Part shown: positions 18,514 through 31,511 of the stretch, piece after piece | How the letters are laid out: every line of letters begins with the position of its first letter | Position numbering within the stretch: the stretch's first letter is position 1 | Source of the DNA: Nitrospira sp. | GTDB taxonomy: Bacteria; Nitrospirota; Nitrospiria; Nitrospirales; Nitrospiraceae | NCBI GenBank assembly: GCA_005116775.1 | Contig: SWDN01000015.1 | Span: 1-64,000 of the forward strand | Length of the DNA stretch: 64,000 bases | Direction of reading: 5' to 3' | The notes under the pieces: model-generated | Told to the model about the DNA's origin: nothing | The model's input: only the letters and a program-made list of their open reading frames with translations | The model's database searches: none | Translations under genes and position numbers: made by a program

Positions 18514-20256
18514 CTACTTGACAGGCGTTCGCCCAATGAGCTGGAACGTTTTCTTGAGTATCGAGGAGGTTTTCGGCTTATCGAAGCACGACCGAAAGAT
18601 GTCGTGGACGAGGGTCCTGTGCGCGGCATGGTCCGCTTGGAACTGCTTGAGCGCGACCGATCGATTCGCACCGGTATAGCCCATGCGGATTGCGCAGCGT
18701 TCGAGTTTATCCTGCCGATCCGGTAACGCATGTGTTTGCAGATCATGCACCATCTGCAGCTTATGTTCGACGTCCCGGAGAAACTGATAGGCTCTGGTGA
18801 GACCGTCCTGCTGTTTCGCTGAAAGAATGCCGGCGCGACGAAGCCTCGCTAACGATCCAATGGTTCCTCGATCCAAGATCCTGGGTAATCGACGACCGGC
18901 GAGCGCTTGGATCGTCTGGACTAAAAACTCAATCTCACGAATGCCTCCGCCGCCTAACTTCACGTTGCGCTGCTCTTGCCCACGCTCTGCCATTTTCGCG
19001 TCAATCCGCTCCTTGACCGATCGAACCTCCTCCACGATCGCGAGTCCTTGTTCGACACCAGTCTGTTTCGACAAGGGAGTCAGCACAAAGGGCCGCACCA
19101 TCTTGACGAACGATCTCCCGACCTCATTCGACCCGGCAATGGGCCAGGCTTTCAGCAAGGCCAACCGTTCCCACACCTGGCCTCTCGTCCGGTAGTATTT
19201 CGCATAGTCGTCGAGCGAGCGCGTGAGCTGCCCAACCGAACCTTCCGCTCGCAAGCGAAGATCGACGCGATAGAGATATCCTTCATGAGTCTGTTCGGTC
19301 AGCGCCTTCGTCAGTTCCCGCGCAAGAATTTCAAAATATTCCTCATTGGACAACCTGCCCTGCGCAGAGCCCGCTACCTTCTTCCGTCCTGACACAGCCG
19401 GCCTGGTTTCTCCCTCATTGGATTCGCAGACATAGAGCACGTCGACGTCGGAACTATAGTTGAGCTCATGCCCACCAAGCTTTCCCATCCCAATAACCGT
19501 GAAACCGGTCTCTACCCATCGTCCCTGCCGATTTCTATGCATGGGAATGCCATACTGAGCCCGCAAACCTGCATCCACAATACGATAGGCTGCATCGATC
19601 AGGACCGAAGCCAGATCCGAAAGGGAGGCAGTGGTTTCTTCCACATCCGCCAAGCGGAGAAGATCGCGCACGCCGATACGCAACATCTCCCGATGACGGA
19701 ATCGTCTGAGCCCATCCAATTTGAGTTCAGTGGCGACGACACTCTCAAGACTTTGTCGAACCGCCCGCTCCATCCCCACCTTGGTCGGCGCGGTGGACAG
19801 AACTTTTTGTTGGGCCAGCCAATACAGCAGCAGCGGATCGCGGACGAGGGTGAAGGCAAGCGAGTTACTGTTCCCGAAAATTGTGCTTACCAGATCCAGC
19901 ATGCGGGGAGCGCTGCGCAGGTATTCCAAGACAGCCGAGCGGCTGACGCCACTCGCGAGCCACCGTTCCCATTGATTCAAGGCCAGATCTGGATCGGCCG
20001 TCTTTCCAATGCCCTCAAGCAATGCGGGCAGAATGGCCGCCAACTGACGCCGTTGGTGCGGATCGCCTGCCATCGATTGCAGGTTCGCATCAGCCTCCTC
20101 AATGCGCTGAAGTCCGTACGGTTGAAGGATCGCATTAACCTGGATTGGTTCTAGCCCGGAAGCTAAGAGGATCGGAGTCGGATCCAGTCGAGCAGCCCAC
20201 TGAAGCTTCGGGACGGCACAGTAACGCGGCACGGGCTTCTGGGGAGGAGTGGGCAT
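18514..20256 (-). CDS. GlnE-like protein, single nucleotidyltransferase domain (AR-type half)
   Basis: 580 residues, against roughly 950 for bifunctional GlnE. It has one catalytic unit: FTVIGMGKLGGHELNYSSDVD (the G-S-D-x-D metal site), then YLYRVDLRLRAEGSVG, and KLGGGGIREIEFLVQTIQ with a helical C-terminal bundle. These motifs are closest to the first, adenylyl-removing half of canonical GlnE. It is expected to modify glutamine synthetase, whose gene lies on the same strand beyond the divergent partner. It is transcribed away from the second GlnE-like gene, with 65 bases between the starts. Confidence 0.8.
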   Translation of the reverse strand: MPTPPQKPVPRYCAVPKLQWAARLDPTPILLASGLEPIQVNAILQPYGLQRIEEADANLQSMAGDPHQRRQLAAILPALLEGIGKTADPDLALNQWERWLASGVSRSAVLEYLRSAPRMLDLVSTIFGNSNSLAFTLVRDPLLLYWLAQQKVLSTAPTKVGMERAVRQSLESVVATELKLDGLRRFRHREMLRIGVRDLLRLADVEETTASLSDLASVLIDAAYRIVDAGLRAQYGIPMHRNRQGRWVETGFTVIGMGKLGGHELNYSSDVDVLYVCESNEGETRPAVSGRKKVAGSAQGRLSNEEYFEILARELTKALTEQTHEGYLYRVDLRLRAEGSVGQLTRSLDDYAKYYRTRGQVWERLALLKAWPIAGSNEVGRSFVKMVRPFVLTPLSKQTGVEQGLAIVEEVRSVKERIDAKMAERGQEQRNVKLGGGGIREIEFLVQTIQALAGRRLPRILDRGTIGSLARLRRAGILSAKQQDGLTRAYQFLRDVEHKLQMVHDLQTHALPDRQDKLERCAIRMGYTGANRSVALKQFQADHAAHRTLVHDIFRSCFDKPKTSSILKKTFQLIGRTPVK

Positions 20257-20321
20257 AGGCAGGTATTATACTCATCCGTTGACGCTCGCACAATGAACCT
20301 CGCTTCGGCTATACTCGGCTC

Positions 20322-22574
20322 ATGACGGATGGGCTTGGATCACGCGACGCGATCATCAAGACCCTGACCTCCCTCTGTTCGACTGTCGAGGATGAGGTCG
20401 TTCAGGATTTCGTGTCTCGGATGGACCCCGAGTATTTCGAGCGGTTCAAACCGGACACCATTGCCCACCACATTCAACTTGCCAGCCGGCTCACGCCGGA
20501 CCACCCCTGCGAATTATCGGTGCTCGACAAACGAGCGGGGCGATCAGAAATCAGCATCGTCGCCTACGATTACTTCTCGGAGTTCGCCGCCATCTGCGGT
20601 GTGCTTTCGGCGTTTGGACTCAATATCGAAGAAGGGCGGATCTATACGTTCATGGAGGCCGCGTCCTCTCCCTCGACAGGCCGCAAACTAAAAGGCCGGC
20701 CCGGCCTCAGCCGCAAGAAAATCGTCGATGTCTTTCTTGTGCACCCCCTCGATCGCACAGGCTTTCCTCCTCCCCAGCACAATGCCCTTCAACAAACGGT
20801 CAACGAGGTCGTTCGACTGCTGGATACCGGCAAGGTCGAAGAGGCGCGCCAATATGTCAACCGCCGGCTCGTCGAACGATTGGACAAGCAGCGGAGCGCC
20901 TTCACTGGCCTGCTCGATACGGTACATATCACCTTCGACAACAGCCAATCGCCGACAGATACGATCATGGACATCCAATCGGACGATACGCCGGCCTTCC
21001 TCTATGCGCTGGCGAACGCCCTGGCTATGCGTAATATCTACATCGCCAAAGCCCAGATCGAATGCGACGGCGCCAAGCTGCACGATCGGTTCTTTGTGAG
21101 AAATCGCGATGGGCAGAAGCTGCTCGATCCCGCGGATCAGCAGCAACTGCGGCTGACCGCCGTGCTCATCAAACAATTCACGCATGCCTTGACCTGGGCG
21201 TCCGACCCGGCGAAGGCCCTCGCATCGTTCGACCAGTTCCTTGATCTCATCGTGAAAGACCAGAGCAGGAAGGGCAAGAGCCAGGCGCTCAATTTCATCA
21301 GAGATAAAAATACCTTTCCGCTGCTCGCACGGCTGCTCGGCGCCAGCGACTTTTTATGGGAAGATTTCCTCCGGCGCCAGCACGACAACCTCCTTCCACT
21401 GCTCACAGAATATCAAGATGCCCCCCTGATCAGGCCACAGGCGACTCTTCGAAAAGAACTCAGCCGTCTGGTCACTCGCGCAAAAACAGACGCCGCGCGA
21501 AAGGACGCGTTGAACCGGTTTAAAGATCACGAGATGTTCCGCATCGACATCAAGCACATCGTCGAGCCTTCGAGCAATTTCCCGGACTTTTCGCTGGCAC
21601 TCACGGAGCTGGCGGAGATCATCGTCGAGCGAAGTATCGACGATTGCAGCGCTAAGCTGGAGAAATCGTACGGACGCCCACGGCTCGCCAACGGAAAGCC
21701 CTGCCCCTTCGCCGTCCTGGGACTGGGAAAATTCGGCGGACAAGAACTCGGCTACGCGTCGGACATCGAAGTCCTGTTCGTCTACGGTGGATCGGGCAGC
21801 ACCACCGGGAAAGAGCGAATCGAAAACAGCGAGTATTTCGAACGGCTGGCGCAGGAACTTCTCGGGTGGATCGAAGCCAAGCAAGAAGGCATCTTTCGCA
21901 TCGATGTCCGGCTCCGCCCGCATGGAGGCAAGGGCGCGCTGACCAATGCGTTCGAGGAGATCTGCCGCTACTACAGTCCAACTGGACTGGCTGCGCCATT
22001 CGAGCGGCAAGCCTTGATCAAGTTACGGCATATTGCCGGACACTCCGCACTGGGCCGTCGACTGGAAGCGCACCGAGACTCCTTCGTCTACGGAGAGACG
22101 CCTTGGGACATTTCCTCGGCACTGGAGCTTCGAAGGCAACAGCTCAAACAAATGGTCTCGCCAGGGAACATTAACGTGAAGTATAGCCCAGGGGGGCTCA
22201 TCGACATTGAATATGCCGCACAATATCTGCAAGTGACGCATGGGCACAATCATCCAAGCCTGCGTACGCCGAACACCCTCCATGCACTCGCCGCGCTGGT
22301 GAATGAGGGGTTGGTCGCGCGCACAGATGGAGCGGGTCTTCGAAAAGCCTATATCTTTATTCGGATATTGGTCGATGGATTGCGCATGGTCAGGGGAAAC
22401 ACCAAGGACCTCGTGCTTCCTCCTCCCGATTCGGAAGAGTTCATCTCTCTCGCACGTCGCATCGGCTACACAAGGGACGATTGGCGCGCCGGCGCTCGCG
22501 AATTACAGACCGATATCGAGCAGCACATGACACTCACCAAGACCTTCTACGAACGAACGTTCGGCGCGTTATGA
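20322..22574 (+). CDS. GlnE-like protein with two N-terminal ACT-like domains (AT-type half)
   Basis: 750 residues. Residues about 65-125 (SEISIVAYDYFSEFAAICGVLSAFG) and 215-290 (IMDIQSDDTPAFLYALANALAM) look like ACT sensor domains of the kind found at the end of GlnD. From about 360 on comes a GlnE catalytic unit: FAVLGLGKFGGQELGYASDIE, FRIDVRLRPHGGKGAL and INVKYSPGGLIDIEYAAQYLQ, closest to the adenylylating half. The second metal ligand of the SDxD motif is Glu rather than Asp (SDIEV). It is divergent from the other GlnE-like gene, and a family B repeat follows the stop. Confidence 0.8.
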   Translation: MTDGLGSRDAIIKTLTSLCSTVEDEVVQDFVSRMDPEYFERFKPDTIAHHIQLASRLTPDHPCELSVLDKRAGRSEISIVAYDYFSEFAAICGVLSAFGLNIEEGRIYTFMEAASSPSTGRKLKGRPGLSRKKIVDVFLVHPLDRTGFPPPQHNALQQTVNEVVRLLDTGKVEEARQYVNRRLVERLDKQRSAFTGLLDTVHITFDNSQSPTDTIMDIQSDDTPAFLYALANALAMRNIYIAKAQIECDGAKLHDRFFVRNRDGQKLLDPADQQQLRLTAVLIKQFTHALTWASDPAKALASFDQFLDLIVKDQSRKGKSQALNFIRDKNTFPLLARLLGASDFLWEDFLRRQHDNLLPLLTEYQDAPLIRPQATLRKELSRLVTRAKTDAARKDALNRFKDHEMFRIDIKHIVEPSSNFPDFSLALTELAEIIVERSIDDCSAKLEKSYGRPRLANGKPCPFAVLGLGKFGGQELGYASDIEVLFVYGGSGSTTGKERIENSEYFERLAQELLGWIEAKQEGIFRIDVRLRPHGGKGALTNAFEEICRYYSPTGLAAPFERQALIKLRHIAGHSALGRRLEAHRDSFVYGETPWDISSALELRRQQLKQMVSPGNINVKYSPGGLIDIEYAAQYLQVTHGHNHPSLRTPNTLHALAALVNEGLVARTDGAGLRKAYIFIRILVDGLRMVRGNTKDLVLPPPDSEEFISLARRIGYTRDDWRAGARELQTDIEQHMTLTKTFYERTFGAL

Positions 22575-22585
22575 AGGGAGCGGGA

Positions 22586-22675
22586 GGGTAGCCTGGCCAT
22601 CCTCCTGCTCGCGGAACGCGCACGATAAGAATGTGCTCGTTCGACGCGCGCAATCGAGGGTCAACCAGGCTACCC
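22586..22675 (+). repeat. Stop-codon-associated palindromic repeat, family B, copy 5
   Basis: Arms GGGTAGCCTGG..TCCTC and GAGGGTcaaCCAGGCTACCC pair. The core reads TGCTCGCGGAACGCGCAC then TGCTCGTTCGACGCGCGC on the plus strand, that is in the sense of the GlnE-like gene whose stop lies 12 bases upstream. Confidence 0.85.
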
Positions 22676-22732
22676 GTGAAAATGAAGCGAGTACGCTTGT
22701 TCGGAGCATTTACCGCCCCGCGCAGCGGGCTA

Positions 22733-22778
22733 CAAATAAAACCGGCGTCCGCCTCCCTGTCTCAGGAAACGAACGCCG
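22733..22778 (-). terminator. Intrinsic terminator of glnA
   Basis: On the minus strand a stem CGGCGT/ACGCCG with further inner pairing is followed by GGTTTTATTTG, about 77 bases after the glnA stop. Confidence 0.7.
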
Positions 22779-22854
22779 TTATCGTATGGCTTGGGTCGAG
22801 AGCTGAACCTCGTCGCGCTTTTCACGCGCGTCCCGCTAGTCTTGCAGCATCGTT

Positions 22855-24264
22855 CTACACGTCGTAATACAGGACATACTCGTACGGATGCGGACGCAAC
22901 CGCATGGGGTCGACTTCTTTCTTGCGTTTGTAGCTGATCCAGCTTTCGATCAGGTCCTTATTGAACACACCACCCTTGAGCAAAAACTGATGGTCCTGTT
23001 CGAGGTTTCGTAACGCTTCGTCGAGACTGCCCGGCATCGTGCGAATGGTAGCCGCTTCCTCCGGCTCCAGATCGTAGAGATCCTTTTCTGCCGGTTCGCC
23101 GGGATTGATCTTGTTCTCAATCCCGTCCAACCCAGCCATCAGCATGGCGGAAAAGGCCAAGTAGGGATTGGCGGTTGGGTCGGGAAAACGCACTTCGATC
23201 CGCTTGGCTTTTGGGCTTGGCGAATACATGGGAATACGGATGCCCGCCGATCGGTTCCGGCTGGAATAGGCCAGCAGAACCGGGGCCTCATACCCTGGGG
23301 TCAACCGTTTGTAGGAATTGGTCGTCGGATTGGTAAACGCCGCCAAAGCCGGAGCGTGTTTCAGTATCCCGCCGATATAATAGAGGCACAGTTGGGAGAT
23401 GCCTGCATATTCCTTTCCGGCAAAGAGAGGCTTCCCATCTTTCCAGATGCTCTGATGCGTGTGCATGCCGGTGCCGTTGTCCCCAAAGATCGGCTTGGGC
23501 ATGAAAGTGGCGGTCTTGCCATGACGGCGGGCCACGTTTTTGACGATGTACTTGTACATCATCAAGGTGTCAGCCGTTTTGACCAGCGGACCGAACCGGA
23601 TGTCGATTTCCGCCTGGCCAGCCGTCGCCGTCTCGTGATGGTGCTTCTCGATGGAGATCCCGGCCTTCTGCATTTCCAGGACCATCTCGCTGCGAATATC
23701 TTGCTGTGTATCGGTCGGAGGAACCGGGAAATAGCCTTCCTTGTGGCGAATTTTTCCGCCCAAGTTGTGGCCTTCCTGCCCGATATTCCACGCGCCTTCT
23801 TCGGAGTCGATGAAGTAGAAGCCGCTGTGGCCCGTCTGATCGTACCGGACATGATCGAAAATGAAGAATTCCGCTTCCGGTCCCCAGTAAGAAATGTCGC
23901 CGATCTTGGTGCTCTGGAGATATTTTTCCGCCTTCTGCGCCACAAATCTCGGGTCGCGTTCGTACGGCTCGCGCGTGATCGGATCGACGATATTGCCGAC
24001 GAGGCTCATCGTAGGAACCGCGCAGAACGGATCGAGACAGGCTGTGGTCGGATCGGGAATCATCAGCAGATCGCTATTGTTGATGGCTTTCCAGCCCCGG
24101 ATCGACGAACCGTCCAATCCGGACCCGTCCTTGAACAACCCTTCGGTCAGCTCATCCACGGGAACCGAGAAATGCTGCCAGGTGCCGATCAAATCCACAA
24201 ACTTCAGGTCCACCATCTGGATCTTGTGTTTCTTCGCAAATTCGATCGCCTCACGGGGATTCAT
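22855..24264 (-). CDS. glnA: Glutamine synthetase type I
   Basis: 469 residues, the usual length. It makes glutamine from glutamate, ammonia and ATP as a dodecamer. Seen: [31 protein letters not shown], and [22 protein letters not shown]. Tyr397 in [10 protein letters not shown] is at the position adenylylated in enteric enzymes, so control by the two nearby GlnE-like proteins is plausible. The gene follows glnD by 23 bases and ends at a terminator, so it is the last gene of an amtB-glnB-glnD-glnA series. Confidence 0.97.
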   Translation of the reverse strand: MNPREAIEFAKKHKIQMVDLKFVDLIGTWQHFSVPVDELTEGLFKDGSGLDGSSIRGWKAINNSDLLMIPDPTTACLDPFCAVPTMSLVGNIVDPITREPYERDPRFVAQKAEKYLQSTKIGDISYWGPEAEFFIFDHVRYDQTGHSGFYFIDSEEGAWNIGQEGHNLGGKIRHKEGYFPVPPTDTQQDIRSEMVLEMQKAGISIEKHHHETATAGQAEIDIRFGPLVKTADTLMMYKYIVKNVARRHGKTATFMPKPIFGDNGTGMHTHQSIWKDGKPLFAGKEYAGISQLCLYYIGGILKHAPALAAFTNPTTNSYKRLTPGYEAPVLLAYSSRNRSAGIRIPMYSPSPKAKRIEVRFPDPTANPYLAFSAMLMAGLDGIENKINPGEPAEKDLYDLEPEEAATIRTMPGSLDEALRNLEQDHQFLLKGGVFNKDLIESWISYKRKKEVDPMRLRPHPYEYVLYYDV

Positions 24265-24287
24265 TCTGACTCTCCTCCTTCGTCACA

Positions 24288-27446
<3,159 letters not shown>

Positions 27447-27490
27447 ACTGCCAGCACGATTGTTTCGCCCATTGTATCATGAGCCCTGTA

Positions 27491-28855
27491 TTACACGTGA
27501 TAGGCTTTCTCACCGTGCTGACTGACATCCAAGCCTTCTTGTTCTTCATCTTGCGTCACACGCAGACCCATGACCACGTCGATTATTTTAAGAATAATCC
27601 AGGTACAGATCATAGAAAAGCCCGCTACCGCGCCGATCATGATGAGCTGCACCATGAGGAGCTTTGGATTGCCGAAGAACAGCCCGTCGTTCCCGGCGGC
27701 ATTGATCGCCTTCGACGCAAATAATCCCGCCCCAACGAGGCCGAGCGCTCCGCCCACACCGTGAACGCCCACCACATCGAGCGAATCGTCGAAGCCCAGA
27801 GCCGGCTTCAAGATGCTGACGCAGATATAACAGACGATTCCAGCCGCGATGCCGATCATGATCGCCCCGAACAATCCGACATACCCGGCAGCGGGAGTAA
27901 TGGTGGCCAATCCAGCGATCGCCCCGGTCGCACAACCGAGCGCCGTGGGCTTCCCGCGATGCGCCCACTCGATCAGCATCCACACCACCGTGGCAACAGA
28001 AGCTGCGATATGGGTAGCCACAAACGCGCTGGCCGCCAATCCATTCGCCCCCAACGCGCTGCCCGCGTTGAACCCAAACCAGCCGAACCAGAGCAAGCCT
28101 GCCCCCAACAACATGATAGGGAGATTATGCGGAGGCATAGGAGTGTTCGGATAGCCCATGCGCTTTCCGAGCATAATACAGGCGACCAAGGCAGACGTTG
28201 CAGAACTGACGTGCACGACTGCGCCCCCCGCAAAGTCCAATGCGCCCATCTGCCCCAACCATCCACCGCCCCAAATCCAATGGCAGACAGGATAGTACAC
28301 CACGATCGACCAGATGCCGAGAAACCACAGCATAGAGGAGAACCTGATGCGTTCCGCAATGGCCCCCGTCATCAGCGCCGGGGTAATGGCGGCGAACATC
28401 ATCTGGTACATCATGAATACTTCGTGTGGAATTGTCGGACCATACACCGGATGAGGATCGGCTCCCACCCCTCGCAAGAATGCCCAATCGAAGTTCCCGA
28501 TGAACCCACCGACATCTGGACCGAAAGAAAGGCTATATCCGAACAACACCCATGCGATGCTGGCCAGACAGAGACAAATGAAGCTGTGCAAGACCGTACT
28601 TAGGATATTCTTTTGCCTGGTGAGTCCTCCATAGAAGAGCGCCAACCCCGGCAACGTCATGGCCATCACCAGCGCCGCAGAAGCGAGGATCCATGCCGTA
28701 TCCCCTGTATCGACCTTTAACGCGGCTGGAGCTTCGGCAGCTGCTTCTTCTGCCGCGACATACGGCACATTGAAAGCCAACCCTCCGGCCAACACCGTGA
28801 GACAAATCAGGAGGACCGGCAGAACCTTTTTAATACTCATCAAATGCCACGACAT
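27491..28855 (-). CDS. amtB: Ammonium transporter
   Basis: 454 residues. A signal peptide (about residues 6-35) is followed by eleven membrane segments. Family marks include MTLPGLALFYGGLTRQKN, the twin-histidine region (one His in VVHVSSATSALVACIMLG, the other in DVVGVHGVGGALGLV) and a hydrophilic C-terminal tail that would meet PII. It takes up ammonium across the inner membrane. AAAGGA lies eight bases before the first ATG. It heads the nitrogen-control series. Confidence 0.96.
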   Translation of the reverse strand: MSWHLMSIKKVLPVLLICLTVLAGGLAFNVPYVAAEEAAAEAPAALKVDTGDTAWILASAALVMAMTLPGLALFYGGLTRQKNILSTVLHSFICLCLASIAWVLFGYSLSFGPDVGGFIGNFDWAFLRGVGADPHPVYGPTIPHEVFMMYQMMFAAITPALMTGAIAERIRFSSMLWFLGIWSIVVYYPVCHWIWGGGWLGQMGALDFAGGAVVHVSSATSALVACIMLGKRMGYPNTPMPPHNLPIMLLGAGLLWFGWFGFNAGSALGANGLAASAFVATHIAASVATVVWMLIEWAHRGKPTALGCATGAIAGLATITPAAGYVGLFGAIMIGIAAGIVCYICVSILKPALGFDDSLDVVGVHGVGGALGLVGAGLFASKAINAAGNDGLFFGNPKLLMVQLIMIGAVAGFSMICTWIILKIIDVVMGLRVTQDEEQEGLDVSQHGEKAYHV

Positions 28856-29256
28856 AATTGTATCCTTTCATCCTTCAGTTCAGGACGAGGTTGACAATAC
28901 GTGCTAGAATTATTCAATCCCGGACTATTCATCAATACTTGCTGCACCGTCAGATCCTCTCACCCGGCGGAGCGTTTCTCGTTCGGCTTTTCCTATAAGA
29001 CTGCGCGCGCCACGACCTTGACCCTACTTGCGAAAAGCCCCGGCTGGCTTCGGTCTTGAACGCCTCCCGACAGCATTCATTCACAATCCGGGCTCTGCGG
29101 CCCTCCTGGTTTGTCTCACACTCTCCTTCGGCTACGCTCAGAGCAGGCTTCTTCGGCTAACTGCATTGCAGCGTCCACCGACAACGTGCCCTGCAAAAAA
29201 AATTCTCTCTCGCGCCCGATCAACTCACTGCAGCCACATCACCCTCTATCCCGTGC
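28856..29256. other. Intergenic region between the porin gene and amtB
   Basis: About 400 bases upstream of amtB with no supported ORF. A weak TTGATG / TAATTC pair with 17-base spacing on the minus strand (near 28905-28940) could be the amtB promoter. No sigma-54 GG-GC element was found. Confidence 0.4.
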
Positions 29257-29288
29257 GCCCCCTTCGTGGAATGATCCACGAAGGGGGC
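29257..29288 (-). terminator. Hairpin terminator after the porin gene
   Basis: A perfect 14-base stem GCCCCCTTCGTGGA / TCCACGAAGGGGGC with an ATGA loop, 36 bases after the porin stop on the minus strand. There is no long T-run. Confidence 0.7.
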
Positions 29289-29324
29289 CATCTCATATTT
29301 CAACTGACTTCAGAATCCCGTCGC

Positions 29325-30668
29325 TTAGAACAGGTACACGACTGAGAATCCGAGGGTCTGTTGATTGTTCGTCGCTTGATCGCCACGTACGAAGACATTC
29401 TTATCTGACTTGTCATACCGGAACTCTGCCCTCGTCAAGAGTGACGGGGCCGGCTTCCATTGAAAGGTAACAGTGCCCTCCCAAAGGGTCTGACGAGTTC
29501 CCGTACCCGTTGCCGTATTAAAAAGACTATTAGCAGGCGTAGCAGCAGAACCAGGCGAAAAACCACCGGCTGCCGAAGTAGCACAAACATTTGAGCCGCC
29601 GTTGAAATTATTACCGCCGTAACAGGTACGGGCGCCACCGGCATCCTCGAAGATTTCTCCACGAACCCTGAGGCTCATTGCATTGGGCTTCGTTTGATCG
29701 TTGAAGTCATGCGTGTAATAGGCGAGGATCGCATTCCAACGAGCATTCCGGGAATTGCTATTAAATCCACCGGTGCTGGCATTTTCCTCGTTCCCGTAAT
29801 AGGGCTCAATGACCAGGGTATCGTTGGCGGTCGGCTTGATCGTGATGAGCGAGCCAATCACCATTCGCTTCGCCGTAGGATCGCACCCGGCGTTACCGAG
29901 CGTACAGCCACCGGTGACTGCATTACCACCGCTCGCATTGCCATTTGACTGTTCGTTTCCGTAGGACCCGTAGAAGCTGATTCCGGCCATCTCAATCGGC
30001 GTCAGGGCCAGGTTCCATGTGAGTGTTTTACCCCGGTTGTTATCTTCAATATTGTCCCACCCATTGACGAGTCCGACTGCTGCGGTCGCCCACGAGGTGA
30101 AGGGATAGGTGAATCGGATACCAGTCTCGGTGAAGGCCTGCGCCAAACCGAATGTGAAGCTGCGGGAGAAGTTTGGATTCTCCCAGCTATTGATCACTTC
30201 ATACCCGATCAAGGTATTGATCTTTCCCGCTTGAATCTTCAGACCGTTGCCGATCGGCACGATGTACTCTGCATAGAGTTCATGAACATCCAGCTCGTTG
30301 TTGTCCGTGCCTGGCTGGTAATTCGTGCGAGCCCGAGAAAACCTCGATTGGGCTCCAAAATTGACTCGGGCGCGAAAGCCGATCCGATCCGTGGCGCTGC
30401 CTGCCGCGGCAGCCCGTTCCACCATGAACTGTGCCACTTGCGGCACAAAGGAGTTGGCCTGAGTATCAAAGATCCTCAGTTGATTCAGGTTGGTGTTCGG
30501 ATTATTGAAGTTCTGTGTATAGGAGGCTTCCGCCGCCCCGGAAAACTTAAAGCCTAACTCTTTCCATGTGGTGTCGGCATCCGCAGCTAAGGCAGCATTG
30601 CCGCCTAGCAGCGAGACCATCGCACACATGCCTATTCCAAGCCCGATACGTTTGCTTCCTGACTTCAT
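29325..30668 (-). CDS. Outer-membrane beta-barrel porin
   Basis: 447 residues from MKSGSKRIGLGIGMC (GGAGG eight bases upstream); a longer reading from 30761 lacks support. The signal peptide ends ALAA near residue 28. The mature protein is full of amphipathic strands (GAAEASYTQNF, DVHELYAEYIVPIG, LKIQAGKINTLIGYEVI) and ends in the aromatic YLF expected for barrel insertion, fitting the putative beta-barrel porin-2 type. The location beside ammonium and urea genes suggests uptake of a small nitrogen compound, but the substrate is not shown. A 410-base leader upstream carries a promoter, an ANTAR-like dual hexaloop and a terminator. Confidence 0.8.
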   Translation of the reverse strand: MKSGSKRIGLGIGMCAMVSLLGGNAALAADADTTWKELGFKFSGAAEASYTQNFNNPNTNLNQLRIFDTQANSFVPQVAQFMVERAAAAGSATDRIGFRARVNFGAQSRFSRARTNYQPGTDNNELDVHELYAEYIVPIGNGLKIQAGKINTLIGYEVINSWENPNFSRSFTFGLAQAFTETGIRFTYPFTSWATAAVGLVNGWDNIEDNNRGKTLTWNLALTPIEMAGISFYGSYGNEQSNGNASGGNAVTGGCTLGNAGCDPTAKRMVIGSLITIKPTANDTLVIEPYYGNEENASTGGFNSNSRNARWNAILAYYTHDFNDQTKPNAMSLRVRGEIFEDAGGARTCYGGNNFNGGSNVCATSAAGGFSPGSAATPANSLFNTATGTGTRQTLWEGTVTFQWKPAPSLLTRAEFRYDKSDKNVFVRGDQATNNQQTLGFSVVYLF

Positions 30669-30950
30669 CTTCTCATCCTCCTCATCCAATTGGTGATTCG
30701 GTTGCCCCCTTGCCTCTCTTGCTTCGACGTCGTTGTCGCCGCGCACGCCATTGTGCGCCACCGCACTGCCTCTACCAGTCCACTCGGCTCATCTCACTGC
30801 TCCATCGATTCCCACCAGCCTATGGACCCCTGTCGCTTCTCAGAACCCATTCTTCCACACATGGTTGTTTTCGCCAGTAAATGCGTGTTTTTCACTGTTG
30901 CCCACCGTTCAGTTGCTCGAGCCATCGTAAATAGCTCACGCAATGGGAAC

Positions 30951-30990
30951 AAAATAAAACGTCCTCTAGCCCCGCTGGGACTGGAGGACG
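30951..30990 (-). terminator. Intrinsic terminator inside the porin leader
   Basis: On the minus strand the stem CGTCCTCCAGTCCC / GGGCTAGAGGACG with an AGCG loop is followed at once by TTTTATTTT. It lies about 280 bases before the porin start codon, so unregulated transcription would stop in the leader after roughly 130 bases. Its 5' arm shares bases 30986-30990 with the second ANTAR-like hairpin. Confidence 0.85.
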
Positions 30991-31045
30991 CCATTGTCCA
31001 TTATTCCGAACTATGAGAGGCCGGTGGGAAACGCCGTTGTTCCCC
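30986..31045 (-). promoter_or_regulatory. ANTAR-type dual-hexaloop antiterminator in the porin leader
   Basis: Minus strand, 5' to 3'. Hairpin P1 (31045-31026) is GGGGAAC - AACGGC - GTTTCCC, seven pairs with one G-U. A 26-base linker follows. Hairpin P2 (30999-30986) is GGAC - AATGGC - GTCC. Both loops have six bases with A at position 1 and G at position 4, the rule known for ANTAR targets. The 3' arm of P2 is also the 5' arm of the terminator at 30951-30990, so the two folds exclude each other. P2 has only four strong pairs, which would make protein binding decisive. Confidence 0.75.
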
Positions 31046-31086
31046 TTTCCGAAGGGCACCCTGTGGAAGCCCTTATATTGGGCGCT

Positions 31087-31115
31087 CTTATACCTGTCCC
31101 ACGGAAATCTGTCAA
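31087..31115 (-). promoter_or_regulatory. Strong sigma-70 promoter of the porin leader
   Basis: Minus strand TTGACA (31115-31110), a 17-base spacer and TATAAG (31092-31087). The transcript would start near 31080, about 35 bases before hairpin P1. Confidence 0.8.
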
Positions 31116-31511
31116 TGCCTATCTCCGTGGGCAGGAGGTTCGATTACATCCCGGGAACCAATCGGTGAGAACGGGATGCCAGGCGAGAAGAACGGGCCGA
31201 CTGAGTGCGGCATGAACCAACGGACGACTATCGATATTGAAAATACCGATGGGCCGTTCTGGAGGCTTTGAACCACCCCCACACAAGCCTGCTTGGCCAT
31301 CCTTAGTCCCCACACAGGTATTCCTCATACTGCTATGCCTGGCTTGTGTCAGTAGTCGCACAGGATATGCCTTCTGCATATAGCGAGACGAAAGGTATTT
31401 GTGTTAGGGTTCCGCCGGCCATTTCGGGTAATGCAGACGGTGTGGCTTCTCTCAGAACTGTGGGCAGCCGACTTTCTGTGACAATTCTATCCACCCTGGA
31501 CTGTTCAGACG

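Noticed and set aside
18408-18746. 112-codon minus-strand ORF overlapping the end of the GlnE-like gene
   Set aside because: Serine/arginine-rich reading of the GlnE-like gene in another frame, with no family resemblance.
28856-29256. Sigma-54 promoter before amtB
   Set aside because: No GG-N10-GC element of the TGGCAC/TTGC type on the coding strand.
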